Part shown: positions 5,584 through 13,430 of the stretch, piece by piece | Numbering within the stretch: position 1 is the stretch's first letter | Layout of the letters: each line of letters starts with the position of its first letter | Origin: Actinomycetota bacterium | GTDB lineage: Bacteria > Actinomycetota > Rubrobacteria > Rubrobacterales > Rubrobacteraceae | Reading direction: 5' to 3' | DNA: 23,009 bases | NCBI GenBank assembly: GCA_020200675.1 | Contig: JAIVIG010000276.1 | Location: 1 to 23,009, forward strand | The notes under the pieces: generated by a model | Told to the model about the DNA's origin: nothing | The model's input: the letters and a program-made list of their open reading frames with translations, nothing else | The model's database searches: none | Translations under genes and position numbers: made by a program

Positions 5584-6759
5584 CTAGCCCCCGCTGTAGA
5601 GCGGATAGCGGTCCTTGACGTCTTCGATACGCTCGACGGAGGCGTCGATCCGCTCGCGCGGTATCTCCCCGGACTCCACGGCGGCCACGACCGCGTCGTA
5701 GGCTGCGGCCTGATCCTCGGGCGGGCCGGAGACAATAAGCAGGTCCACCCCGGCCGCGACCGCCCGGAGGGCCGCGTCGGCGATCGTGCCACCCTGTCTC
5801 GCGCCTTCCATGATGAGGTCGTCCGTAACTACGACGCCGTCGAAGCCAAGCTCTTCGCGCAACAGCTCGATGGCAACCGGCGAGAGGCTCGCGGGCCTCT
5901 CGGGGTCCAGCGCCGGATACACGAGGTGGCCGACCATCATCATCGGTACTCCAGCCTCGACCGCCGCCCGGAAAGGCGCGAGGTCGCTCCGCAGAACAGT
6001 CTGCAAGTCGTGGTCCACGACGGGGCTGGCGACGTGCGAATCTTCGAGGGCGGGACCGTGGTTGGGGAAGTGTTTGGCGGAGGAGACGATGCCGGCCCTC
6101 TCGGAACCCTCGACGGAAGCGGCGCCCATAAGGGCGACGAGTGCCGGGTCGTCTCCGTAGGAGCGCCTCCCGATGGCGGCTCCAGAGCCCGTATCCACCA
6201 CGGGCGCGAGGTTCGTGTTCACGCCCCCGCGCCCGAGCTCGCGCCCTATCTCCTCGGCTATTCGGCGAGCTTCCTCTGGATCCGCCCTGCCCCCGACCTC
6301 CGCCGCCGAGGGCTGCTTCGATACCCAAGGCGCGCTCCCTACCTCCCCACCCTCGTAGTCCACCGCGACGAACAGCGGGATGGCGGGCTCCGTCTCCAGA
6401 GAGAGGCGTTGCAGCGAGCCTGTGAGCGCCTCTGTCTGCTCTTCTGATTCCAGGTTGTGGCCCAGGAGGAGGACGCCGCCGACGTTCCGCTCCCGGACCA
6501 TCTTCTCGACGTAGTAGTTCGACTCCGTGCCGTCCATGCCCACCACGAACATCTGCCCCACCGCGTCCCGCACACTCAATCTGCTCGCCGCCTCCTCCTC
6601 CGTCGTCTCTGCGTTCTCCGTTTGGGTCTCCTCCGCCGCCTCTCCGGAGGACCGGGACACCTCTCCCCCACACCCCGCGGGCGCTACCAAGATCACGAGC
6701 GCGCAGAGGGCGGCGCAGACCGAAAGGAAAAAGTATCTCGTCGGTGTTCTCGTGTCCAG
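5584..6759 (-). CDS. nagZ: GH3 beta-N-acetylhexosaminidase, NagZ-like lipoprotein
   Basis: Glycoside hydrolase family 3 NagZ enzymes remove terminal N-acetylglucosamine, typically from muropeptides in cell-wall recycling. The signature KHFPNHG (229-235 in this numbering) and the Asp240-Ser-His242 dyad that serves as acid/base are present. Asp313 in VVVTDDLIMEG is the likely nucleophile, and VAVDYEGGEV matches the family DxEGG site. The N-terminus has a hydrophobic segment ending APAGC-GG, so lipid attachment at Cys30 is likely although the -3 residue is not ideal. The start is uncertain. The only near-upstream NTG is CTG at 6759 behind GAGGAG at tight spacing. The next in-frame ATG, at 6945, lies inside the divergent helicase gene and gives a long implausible basic leader. 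A candidate promoter (GAGACT-17-TAAACT) lies just upstream. Confidence 0.8.
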   Translation of the reverse strand: MDTRTPTRYFFLSVCAALCALVILVAPAGCGGEVSRSSGEAAEETQTENAETTEEEAASRLSVRDAVGQMFVVGMDGTESNYYVEKMVRERNVGGVLLLGHNLESEEQTEALTGSLQRLSLETEPAIPLFVAVDYEGGEVGSAPWVSKQPSAAEVGGRADPEEARRIAEEIGRELGRGGVNTNLAPVVDTGSGAAIGRRSYGDDPALVALMGAASVEGSERAGIVSSAKHFPNHGPALEDSHVASPVVDHDLQTVLRSDLAPFRAAVEAGVPMMMVGHLVYPALDPERPASLSPVAIELLREELGFDGVVVTDDLIMEGARQGGTIADAALRAVAAGVDLLIVSGPPEDQAAAYDAVVAAVESGEIPRERIDASVERIEDVKDRYPLYSGG

Positions 6760-6819
6760 GCTCCTCGCTCTGTGCCGGCGAGGGAATAGTTTACCGATGA
6801 GAGGCGTCGCAGTCTCGGG

Positions 6820-6825
6820 TATCCT
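6820..6825 (+). promoter_or_regulatory. -10 element for a probably leaderless XPB helicase mRNA
   Basis: TATCCT lies eight bases before the ATG at 6834 and no Shine-Dalgarno sequence is present. Transcription would start at or next to the ATG. The -35 region is weak. The divergent nagZ-like promoter shares the same 75-base gap. Confidence 0.4.
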
Positions 6826-6833
6826 TTCTTTGC

Positions 6834-8198
6834 ATGATCGAGCTATCTTACGAATCCGGCACCCTACTCGCCGGCGGTGGCAGGCCCCCGGAACCTTTTG
6901 TCTGGGACGGTCGCACCGAGCAGTGGCGGGCGCCGGCGGGCGCATATCGCGAGACCGTGCTGGCTCTGCGCGAGTCGGGCACGCCCTACGAGGATCGCGC
7001 CGCCCGTTTCGAGAAGCTCTCCCTGGAGTCCCGGGTTGCGATGGAGCCGCGCCCGTACCAGAGGGAGGCTCTTGCCGCCTGGCGCCGGGAGGAGTTGCGG
7101 GGCACCGTGGTCTTGCCCACCGGGGCCGGAAAGACGGCCATCGCCGTGCGGGCTATCGAGCGCGCGGGGAGGAGCACGCTCGTCGTGGTACCCACCCTCG
7201 CCCTCCTGAAGCAGTGGTACTCGATACTCTCGGACTCGTTCGGCGCGTCGGTTACGGTCGGGCTATTGGGTGGGGGATACCACGAGATCACACCGCTCAC
7301 CGTGACGACCTACGACTCGGCGTACATCCACGCCGAACGCTACGGGGATAGTTTCGCGCTCGTCGTCTACGACGAGGTGCATCATTTGCCGGCGGAGAAG
7401 TACGCGGTGATCCCGCGGATGCTCCTCGCCCCCTACTCCCTGGGCCTCACCGCCACCCCCGAGCGACCCGACGGCGGGCACGAGCTCTTGCCCGGGCTCG
7501 TCGGCCCCGTGGTGTACCGCCGGTCGCCGGAGGACCTGGCCGGCACCTACCTAGCGCCCTACGAGACGGTCTCCATCCCCGTCGAGCTCACTGCCGCCGA
7601 GCGGGTCGAGTACGAAGAGGCAGACGCGGTATACCGGGACTTTTTGAAGAAGCATCGCCTCTCGATGCGTTCTCCCGAGGATTGGCAGCGGTTCATCATG
7701 GTGGCGTCGACGAGCCATTCGGGGGGGCGGGAGGCGCTCCTGGCGGCGCGGCGGCGGCGTGAGATCCGAGCCTCCGCCGAGCGCAAGGGCGCTACGCTCG
7801 AGAGCCTCCTCAAGCGGCACTGGGAGGATCGGAGCATCGTCTTCACCAAGAGCGTCGAGGAGGTCTACGCGCTCTCGACCCGGTTTCTCATGCCCGGCAT
7901 CACCTACGAGACGCCGGCCCGGGAGCGCAAGGAGATCCTGGACCGCTTCCGCGAGGGCCGCTACCGGGCCATCATCGCCTCGGACGTCCTCAACGAGGGC
8001 GTGGACGTGCCGGAGGCGAACGTCGCCGTAATCCTCGCCGGCAGCGCCTCCCGCCGCGAGTACGTCCAACGCCTCGGCCGCGTCCTCCGCCCACGCGAAG
8101 GCAAGAGAGCCGTCCTCTACGAACTCGTCACCGAGGGCACCGGCGACGAGGCCGCCTCGCGCCGCCGCCGGGAGTCCTTTACAAGAGCGTATTCCTAG
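6834..8198 (+). CDS. XPB/Rad25-type superfamily 2 DNA helicase
   Basis: XPB helicases are ATP-driven 3'-5' DNA translocases. In archaea and eukaryotes they open DNA in excision repair or transcription. The 454-aa product has Walker A LPTGAGKT (94-101), the DEVH box YDEVHH (179-184), motif III GLTATPE (204-210) and motif VI QRLGRVLRP (412-420). RPD at 211-213 stands where XPB has its RED motif. The short N-terminus (1-70) resembles the damage-recognition-like segment of archaeal XPB. About 450 residues matches the archaeal form. The stop codon overlaps the GTG of the next gene, a Bax1/DUF790 nuclease, as in archaeal XPB-Bax1 operons. A role in DNA repair is inferred from the family and the partner. 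The ATG at 6834 appears leaderless. Confidence 0.88.
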   Translation: MIELSYESGTLLAGGGRPPEPFVWDGRTEQWRAPAGAYRETVLALRESGTPYEDRAARFEKLSLESRVAMEPRPYQREALAAWRREELRGTVVLPTGAGKTAIAVRAIERAGRSTLVVVPTLALLKQWYSILSDSFGASVTVGLLGGGYHEITPLTVTTYDSAYIHAERYGDSFALVVYDEVHHLPAEKYAVIPRMLLAPYSLGLTATPERPDGGHELLPGLVGPVVYRRSPEDLAGTYLAPYETVSIPVELTAAERVEYEEADAVYRDFLKKHRLSMRSPEDWQRFIMVASTSHSGGREALLAARRRREIRASAERKGATLESLLKRHWEDRSIVFTKSVEEVYALSTRFLMPGITYETPARERKEILDRFREGRYRAIIASDVLNEGVDVPEANVAVILAGSASRREYVQRLGRVLRPREGKRAVLYELVTEGTGDEAASRRRRESFTRAYS

Positions 8199-9463
8199 TG
8201 CTCCGCGGCGAGCACGTCATGGCCCGCTTGATGCGCGGGAGGCTCGTCCCCCACCGGCTCTCGCCGGACGACGAACGTGCCCGGGAGGTAGCCGAAGCCC
8301 TGGTGACCCTCTACGCCAGACACGTCGGAAAGCCCAGGGCGCGGCTGGAGGCGGAGCTGTCCCTCTTCGAGGAGGAGCTCGGGCCGCGCCTGGACGCCCG
8401 GCGGGGGTTCAAGATCCTGCGTGCCCTCGCGAAGCTACTCGAAGAGAAGGCGACGTGGGCGTCCCCAACGGAGGCCGACCCGTACACCCTGCGTACTCGG
8501 CTCTTCGAGTTAGCCGCCGCCCTGCCCGAGCCACCCTCGGAGAAGGGCACTCTACTAGAAGGCAGCACCCGCGAGGATTTGCTCTCGCAGGTCTCCAGAG
8601 AGACCAGGGTGGAAGGACCCGCAGCCGTGATGTACGCGGATCGGCAAGGCGCACAGCTCCTCGCGGAGTTCGAGCCACCGTCACCGGAAGCCCTGATCAT
8701 GCGCTACAACGTCGCCCAGATCCAGGGCGTCCTCTACTCGGCGCAGGACCTTACCGTCGACCTTGGGGAAGAAGCCGACGCCCGGCTCGTCTTCCACTAC
8801 GTTAAGCTCCTCGGCCTGATCTACAACCTCGAACCTACCGCACGCGGCTACAGGCTCCGCCTCGACGGCCCGCTCTCCCTCTTCGGCTCGACGCGCAAGT
8901 ACGGCCTGAGGCTCGCCAAGCTCATCCCCGGTCTCCTCCTCACCGGGTCCTGGCAACTCCACGCGAGCGTCTCCTGGAAGGGCCGCGAAGCCATCCTTGA
9001 GCTCGACTCCGAAGCCCCCGGACTCGCGAGCCACTACAAAGGCCCGGCGGACGCGGGCGAGGGCGACGTGCGCGAGGCGTTCGCAAGAGCGTGGGACCGG
9101 GCGAAGGACAAGGACGGCTGGGAGCTCGAACCGGGAGCCGGGATACTCCCCATACCGCAGCTCAGGACCGCGCTAGTCCCAGACTTCGCGCTCCGGAACG
9201 CAAAGACCGGCGAGAAGGTTCACCTGGAGATTTTGGGCTTCTGGTCCGAACGGCACCTCGTGGAGCGGGTCGCGCTCCTGCGGGAGGCCGCGCGTCGCGG
9301 ATACCGGGTCCTCATCGCCGCTCCCGAGTCTCTCGGCGCTTCGCCCGAAACCCTGTCCACCGCGACGCGGGGAGACGTGATCCCCTTCAAGAGCCGCCTG
9401 GACGCGAAATCCGTCCTCGCGGCGCTGCAGGCGCGAGATACCGCCGATACTACAGGAGGATAA
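8198..9463 (+). CDS. Bax1-like DUF790 nuclease, partner of XPB
   Basis: DUF790 proteins (archaeal Bax1) bind XPB and act as structure-specific endonucleases, cutting the DNA the helicase opens. The 421-aa product starts in typical family fashion (MLRGEHVMARLMRGRLVPHR). It has the central helical region with RYNVAQIQGVLYSA (169-182), and a C-terminal restriction-endonuclease-like core with VPDFALRN (Asp329) and VHLEILGFWS (Glu344), the PD-(D/E)xK metal site of the family. The GTG at 8198 shares a base with the helicase TAG (8196-8198). An ATG at 8219 is a weaker alternative, since it would remove the conserved N-terminus. It is cytoplasmic. The one-base overlap implies stoichiometric production with XPB. 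Assignment rests on family pattern recognition, with no alignment available. Confidence 0.82.
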   Translation: MLRGEHVMARLMRGRLVPHRLSPDDERAREVAEALVTLYARHVGKPRARLEAELSLFEEELGPRLDARRGFKILRALAKLLEEKATWASPTEADPYTLRTRLFELAAALPEPPSEKGTLLEGSTREDLLSQVSRETRVEGPAAVMYADRQGAQLLAEFEPPSPEALIMRYNVAQIQGVLYSAQDLTVDLGEEADARLVFHYVKLLGLIYNLEPTARGYRLRLDGPLSLFGSTRKYGLRLAKLIPGLLLTGSWQLHASVSWKGREAILELDSEAPGLASHYKGPADAGEGDVREAFARAWDRAKDKDGWELEPGAGILPIPQLRTALVPDFALRNAKTGEKVHLEILGFWSERHLVERVALLREAARRGYRVLIAAPESLGASPETLSTATRGDVIPFKSRLDAKSVLAALQARDTADTTGG

Positions 9464-9470
9464 GACACTA

Positions 9471-9740
9471 CTGATCAAGGATGGTTGGAGAGGTGTCCTG
9501 GCGGCGCTCCTCATGGTGATCGGGGCAACGGTAATCTCCTGGTCGCTCTTCCCGCTCTCCCTCAGCTTGGCCGGCGTCGGAGGTCCGGAGGGCTGGGCCG
9601 GAAGGTTCGCGAACTTCTCCCGCCCCTCTTACCTGGAGTGAGCCGCGTTCGACGTCATCTTCGTGGGCGGCGGCTCGGCCATCGCCAGGGGCCTCCGGCT
9701 CGTGGTCTGCGTCAGCCCCAGCGGTCCCCGGGAAGAATGA
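9471..9740 (+). pseudogene. Small membrane-protein gene interrupted by in-frame TGA
   Basis: One continuous frame runs from CTG 9471 to TGA 9738-9740 with a single internal TGA at 9639-9641. Before it lie 56 residues with a clear membrane helix, VLAALLMVIGATVISWSLF. After it the reading continues AAFDVIFVGGGSAIARGLRL, again hydrophobic and coding-like. A TGG-to-TGA change (Trp to stop) would explain it. GGAGG lies 11 bases before the CTG; an internal ATG at 9513 is the only conventional start. It follows the Bax1 gene by seven bases and its 3' end overlaps the convergent zinc-ribbon gene by 29 bases. No family is recognised. The first half could still make a one-helix protein. Confidence 0.4.
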
Positions 9741-9984
9741 CTTCAATCTCCTCATCCTCGTCGAAGTCCACCAGAAAGACCTCGCCCTTCGTGTTGAAGT
9801 CGTAGGCCGAGCGAGGCAGCTTCCCCCGCACCGAGTCCTCCACCTCAACGTCCGTCACGAGCCTCCCCCGCCCCTCGCACCGCTTGCAAGATAGAGGCCG
9901 CCACGCCGCCCCATCGTCCCCCCGTCCTCCGCAATTCGGGCATTCCCGAAAGCTTGTGTAACGGATGATCAGTTTCCTAGCCAT
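9712..9984 (-). CDS. Small DnaJ-type zinc-ribbon protein, 90 aa
   Basis: The product begins MARKLIIRYTSFRECPNCGG and contains CPNCGGRG (residues 15-22) and CKRCEGRG (about 32-39). These are two CxxCxGxG motifs like one zinc-binding unit of the DnaJ central domain. An acidic C-terminal half follows (VFLVDFDEDEEIEVILPGD). One zinc ion held by four Cys is expected. Proteins of this kind are often chaperone-like or RNA-associated, but a specific function cannot be assigned. The frame is open far upstream (to 10428), but that part is antisense to conserved ahcY codons, so the ATG at 9984 is taken as the start although the upstream Shine-Dalgarno match is weak. It lies 52 bases after ahcY on the same strand. 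Confidence 0.7.
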   Translation of the reverse strand: MARKLIIRYTSFRECPNCGGRGDDGAAWRPLSCKRCEGRGRLVTDVEVEDSVRGKLPRSAYDFNTKGEVFLVDFDEDEEIEVILPGDRWG

Positions 9985-10007
9985 CGGCTTTCGATTCTTT
10001 GTCTCTT

Positions 10008-10042
10008 GCTGACAGCTGATTGCTGAGGGCTGACGGCTACCA
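10008..10042. repeat. Heptanucleotide array (GCTGANN) at the 3' end of ahcY
   Basis: Four perfectly phased 7-mers of the form GCTGANN (10008-10035) are followed by a decayed unit GCTACCA (10036-10042) that contains the ahcY stop codon (CTA at 10037-10039 on the plus strand). The first five bases are constant and the last two vary. The same motif family recurs after secG. Confidence 0.75.
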
Positions 10043-11290
10043 TCGCCAGCTCTTCTGGTAGGAGATCTGCTCCTCGGTAAGCTCCTCGGGCTCGACGCCC
10101 AACGAGGCGAGCTTGGCGCGGGCGACGAGGTCGTCGATCTCGGCGGGTATCGTATGCAGACCGGGCTCCATCGCGGCGGCGTTCTTCGCCAGGTGATGCG
10201 CGGCCAGAGCCTGGACGGCGAAGGTGAGGTCCATGATCTCGACCGGGTGCCCATCGGCGGCCGCGATGTTGACGAGCCGCCCACGCGCCAGGACGTGCAG
10301 CCGCCGGCCATCCGGCAGCTCGTACTCGGTAACGTTCTTGCGCACTTCGCGCGAAGAAGAAGACATCTCCCCCAGAGCCGCCAGGTCGAACTCGTGGTCG
10401 TAGTGGCCCGCGTTGGCGAGGAGAGCACCGTCCTTCATCCTCTCGAAGTGCTCCCGGGCGAGGACCTTCAGGTTCCCCGTACCGGTGAGGAAGACGTCCC
10501 CCACCCCCGCGGCCTCGATCGAGTTCATGACCTCGTAGCCCTCCGCGTAAGCCTCCAAGAGCTTCACCGGATCCGGCTCGCAGACTATTACTCGAGCCCC
10601 CAACCCGTCTGCGTACTTGGCGAGGCCCCGCCCCACCCAGCCGAACCCCATCACCACGACCGCCTTCCCGCTGATAAAGAGGTTCGTGTTGGAGAGCAGG
10701 GCGACGAGCGAGGAGTGCCCGGTGCCGTAGCGGTTGTCGAAGAGGTGCTTCATGCGGGCGTCGTTGGCGGCGAGGACCGGGAAGGGCAAGACTCCCTCCT
10801 CCTCCATCGCCTTGAGTTTCAGAATGCCGGTCGTCGTCTCCTCCGAGGCCCCGACAACGTTCCCGACGAGCTGCGGGTGGTGCTCGACGAGCCGACCCAC
10901 CAGCTCGGCCCCGTCGTCTACGATGATCTCGGGTCCGGACTCGATGGTCCTTTGCAGGTATCGCTCGAACTCTTCGTCGGTCGGGTCGTGGGTGGCAAAG
11001 ACCCGCACCCCCCGCTCGGCGAGCGCCGCGCAGACGTCGTCCTGGGTAGAGAGCGGGTTGCTCCCGGCGACGGTCACCTCTGCCCCGGCCCGCGACAAGA
11101 GCAGCGCCAGGTACGCTGTCTTCGCCTCCAAATGGATGGTCATGGCCACCTTGCGCCCTCGCAGCGCCCCGTCGGCGAGTTGGTTTTCGGAGATGGTGTT
11201 CAGGACGGGCGAGTGCTGGGCGACCCAGTCGATCTTGCGTTGCCCCTCGGGGGCAAGGGCGGGGTCTTTTATGACAGATTCCTGGATCAA
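10037..11290 (-). CDS. ahcY: S-adenosyl-L-homocysteine hydrolase
   Basis: AhcY splits S-adenosylhomocysteine into adenosine and homocysteine using bound NAD, removing the inhibitory by-product of methylation. The 417-aa product begins MIQESVIKDPALAPEGQRKI. It has the substrate segment around DDGAEL (125-130), GASEETTTG (147-155) and NDARMKHLFDNRYGTGHSS (176-194), and a Rossmann motif VVMGFGWVG (212-220). The NRYGTGHSS form and about 417-aa length belong to the short archaeal/Thermotoga-like branch, not the longer form common in many bacteria. TTG at 11290 is chosen because AGGAG lies eight bases upstream and the family N-terminus aligns there. The longer open frame to 11458 overlaps the proline dehydrogenase gene. 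It lies 65 bases downstream of that gene. Confidence 0.9.
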   Translation of the reverse strand: MIQESVIKDPALAPEGQRKIDWVAQHSPVLNTISENQLADGALRGRKVAMTIHLEAKTAYLALLLSRAGAEVTVAGSNPLSTQDDVCAALAERGVRVFATHDPTDEEFERYLQRTIESGPEIIVDDGAELVGRLVEHHPQLVGNVVGASEETTTGILKLKAMEEEGVLPFPVLAANDARMKHLFDNRYGTGHSSLVALLSNTNLFISGKAVVVMGFGWVGRGLAKYADGLGARVIVCEPDPVKLLEAYAEGYEVMNSIEAAGVGDVFLTGTGNLKVLAREHFERMKDGALLANAGHYDHEFDLAALGEMSSSSREVRKNVTEYELPDGRRLHVLARGRLVNIAAADGHPVEIMDLTFAVQALAAHHLAKNAAAMEPGLHTIPAEIDDLVARAKLASLGVEPEELTEEQISYQKSWRW

Positions 11291-11355
11291 GTTCGCGGCT
11301 CCTGTGCTCGCTCGTTCTCCACGCCAGTTTACAGGAGTGACGCCCGCCGTCTCTT

Positions 11356-12330
11356 CTAGCGAATATGCCCCGGTACGTCCACGCCAACGGCTTCGGCGAA
11401 GGCACGGTAGATGTTGGGCGGGTGCTCCGCCAGGCGGTGACACAGATACAGGTACCATTCCCGGCCATAGGGCAAGTACACTCTGGTCTTGTAGCCAAAG
11501 TTGCTCATGGCTCTCAACCTTTCCGGCTCTACGCCGTAGAGCATCTCGAACTCGACCGGCTCGCGGGATATGCCGTTGTTGGTCAAGAAGTCGTGAGCGT
11601 AGTCAAGCATCTCCTGGTCGTGGGTGGCGATAGAGCAAGCGTGCCCGCTTGCGAGTAGCATCCTCATTAGCTCGCGGTAGGCCGCGTCGACGTCTTCGCC
11701 CCTGGCTCGGGCTATCCTGACTGGCTCCTCGTAAGCGCCTTTGACCAGACGTATCCTGCCGGGACGTTCCAGCGCTTCTCGCAGGTCGTCCGTTGTGCGG
11801 AAGAGGTACGCCTGCAAGGTGATGCCGACGTTGCCGTGAATCTCGCAGAGCCGCCGATGCGTCTCCAGAACATCTTCGGTCCTCTCGGAGCCCTCCATAC
11901 TTATCATCATCTCCAGACCGGCGTCTCCCGCCGCCCCGGCGAGCCGCGACGCGTTGTCGAAGGCGAGCCCGGCCTCCACGGCCATCCCGATATGCGAGAG
12001 GTCTAGCGAGATCGAAGCGTTCAACCCGCGCTCAGCTATACTCCGCACTACCCGCGAGAACTCCTCAGCCGCCTCGCGAGCCATCCCGGCGTTCCGAGTG
12101 CTCTCGCCCATGTAGTCTATGGTGACGGCCAAGTCCTCTTCGTTCACCTCAGCCGCGACCTCTAGACACTCGTCCAGGATCTCCCCACCGATAAAGCGCC
12201 TGGCGGCCCTCAAGAGGACATCGCGCGCCAGCGTGTACTCCTGGATGTAGGCTTTTATGGACTCGTTGCGAGCGATGCGCCGCAGGGCCGCTGCTGCCAA
12301 TGCTTCCAATGACGTGTCTCGCTTCTCCAC
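11356..12330 (-). CDS. Proline dehydrogenase (monofunctional, FAD-dependent)
   Basis: PRODH oxidises L-proline to delta-1-pyrroline-5-carboxylate, passing electrons through FAD to the respiratory chain. The 324-aa TIM-barrel protein shows the family motifs in order. These are SLDLSHIG (108-115), TLQAYLFRT (171-179), RLVKGAYEEP (194-203), IATHD (234-238), EFEMLYG (260-266) and the C-terminal helix RVYLPYGREWYLYLCHRL (283-300). Length fits the monofunctional Gram-positive/Thermus type; the P5C dehydrogenase partner is not in the window. Start is GTG 12330 with GGAGGG 11 bases upstream. Probably membrane-associated without a transmembrane span. Its stop lies 65 bases before ahcY. Confidence 0.9.
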   Translation of the reverse strand: MEKRDTSLEALAAAALRRIARNESIKAYIQEYTLARDVLLRAARRFIGGEILDECLEVAAEVNEEDLAVTIDYMGESTRNAGMAREAAEEFSRVVRSIAERGLNASISLDLSHIGMAVEAGLAFDNASRLAGAAGDAGLEMMISMEGSERTEDVLETHRRLCEIHGNVGITLQAYLFRTTDDLREALERPGRIRLVKGAYEEPVRIARARGEDVDAAYRELMRMLLASGHACSIATHDQEMLDYAHDFLTNNGISREPVEFEMLYGVEPERLRAMSNFGYKTRVYLPYGREWYLYLCHRLAEHPPNIYRAFAEAVGVDVPGHIR

Positions 12331-12379
12331 TCTCTTCGCTACCCTCCAATAGATGATCCCATAGCTTACCGACGATGCT

Positions 12380-13243
12380 CTAGGACGCTCGGAGTACCCC
12401 TTCGAGCACCTCCGGACGATTGGTCATTATGACGTCGGCGCCGAGGTCGAGGAGGCGCCGCATCTCTTCGGGGTCGTCAATCGTCCAGACATCCACCCGC
12501 ACGCCCCGGTCGTGGGCGGCCTTCACGAAGAGGGGCGTGACCACCTCGCGCCCCCCGTACTCGACCGGGACCTGCAAGGCATCGTAAGGAGGGCGTACGA
12601 GGAACTCCAGGCGCAGCCTGCTCAAGCGGTAGAAGTCCCCGATCTCCCGCCGGGAGGCGCCGGTCGAGATGCTGTTCCCCGACAGCTCCCTTACGCGCTC
12701 CACGACGGTCTGCATCTCGGAGACGACGAGCACGCGGTCCCCGGCATCTTCGATGGTCTCGAGGAGGGCCGCCTCCACGCCGGGCTGCTCTTCTTTGATG
12801 TCGATGTTCACCTTGTGATCCGGGAATTCGCGCAAGACCTCCCCGAGCTCTGGCACCCGCACGTCCCGGTCCCGGTAGGGATAAGTGGTCCCCCCGTCCG
12901 GGGTGAAGCGGTAGCCGGCGTCGAGGCTCTGTACCTCGTGGAGCGTCATACGGCGCACGAGACCCGTGCCTTCCGTGGTGCGATCCACGGAGTCGTCGTG
13001 GATCACGACTACGCGCCCGTCGGAAGTCATGTGGACGTCGAGCTCGAGCCCTCCGGCCCCGCTCCGGGCCGCGAGACGAAAGGCCTCCAGGGTGTTCTCC
13101 GGCGCTCTCAGGGACGCGCCCCGGTGGGCAAAGTTCGTCGGCCAGCCTTCGTTCACTCGCCGCTTCGTCGCCTTGCGGAGGACGGCCACCGCGAAGGCGC
13201 CGCAGCCGGCCACGAACGCGGCGAGTATCCACTTTCCGCTCAC
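12380..13243 (-). CDS. Membrane-anchored glycerophosphodiester phosphodiesterase
   Basis: GDPD enzymes hydrolyse glycerophosphodiesters (deacylated phospholipids) to sn-glycerol 3-phosphate and an alcohol. An N-terminal helix (GKWILAAFVAGCGAFAVAVL) anchors the protein, probably with the catalytic domain outside. The TIM-barrel domain starts with FAHRGASLRAPENTLEAF (catalytic His and the Glu metal ligand). It continues with LELDVHMTSDGRVVVIHDD (Glu/Asp ligands and second His), and ends with VDVWTIDDPEEMRRLLDLGA and DVIMTNRP, the usual C-terminal signature. GTG 13243 is preferred over TTG 13249, since the nearest purine-rich AGG is eight bases before the GTG but only two from the TTG. It is 50 bases upstream of the proline dehydrogenase gene. 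The upstream side faces the divergent tRNA promoter. Confidence 0.88.
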   Translation of the reverse strand: MSGKWILAAFVAGCGAFAVAVLRKATKRRVNEGWPTNFAHRGASLRAPENTLEAFRLAARSGAGGLELDVHMTSDGRVVVIHDDSVDRTTEGTGLVRRMTLHEVQSLDAGYRFTPDGGTTYPYRDRDVRVPELGEVLREFPDHKVNIDIKEEQPGVEAALLETIEDAGDRVLVVSEMQTVVERVRELSGNSISTGASRREIGDFYRLSRLRLEFLVRPPYDALQVPVEYGGREVVTPLFVKAAHDRGVRVDVWTIDDPEEMRRLLDLGADVIMTNRPEVLEGVLRAS

Positions 13244-13302
13244 CCGCAAAACCTAGCACATACCGCCCCGGTTCTCTCCGGTCGTCCCTCCGTATCGCGG
13301 CG

Positions 13303-13331
13303 TTGACCCTTTGGGGAGCGGCGCGTATACT
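13303..13331 (+). promoter_or_regulatory. Promoter of tRNA-Leu
   Basis: TTGACC (13303-13308) and TATACT (13326-13331) are separated by exactly 17 bases. The predicted transcription start, near 13338, is about eight bases before the tRNA 5' end. This is the best consensus-like promoter in the window. Confidence 0.8.
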
Positions 13332-13345
13332 CTGCGAGCTACTCT

Positions 13346-13430
13346 GTCGGGGTGGCGGAATTGGTAGACGCGCTAGGTTGAGGGCCTAGTGCCCGATGAG
13401 GGCGTGGGGGTTCGAGTCCCCCCTCCGACA
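13346..13430 (+). tRNA. tRNA-Leu, anticodon GAG
   Basis: The 85-base cloverleaf has acceptor arm GTCGGGG pairing with CTCCGAC (one G-U). The D-arm includes AATTGGTAGAC. Anticodon stem CTAGG/CCTAG encloses loop TTGAGGG, so positions 34-36 are GAG. A long variable arm (GTGCCCGATGAGGGCGT) marks it as class II, and the T-arm is GGGGG-TTCGAGT-CCCCC. The discriminator base is A; the 3' CCA is not encoded and must be added. It reads CUC and CUU codons. A strong promoter precedes it. Confidence 0.95.

Noticed and set aside
9639..9641. In-frame TGA as a selenocysteine codon
   Set aside because: No SECIS-like hairpin was seen just after it, the context is not a redox site, and the residue expected from context is Trp.
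10008..10042. Heptamer arrays considered as CRISPR-like repeats
   Set aside because: The units are 7 bases with no spacers and no cas genes nearby.
10154..11359. Plus-strand open frame of 401 codons over ahcY
   Set aside because: It is a shadow of the AhcY codons, with no domain motif and no ribosome site.
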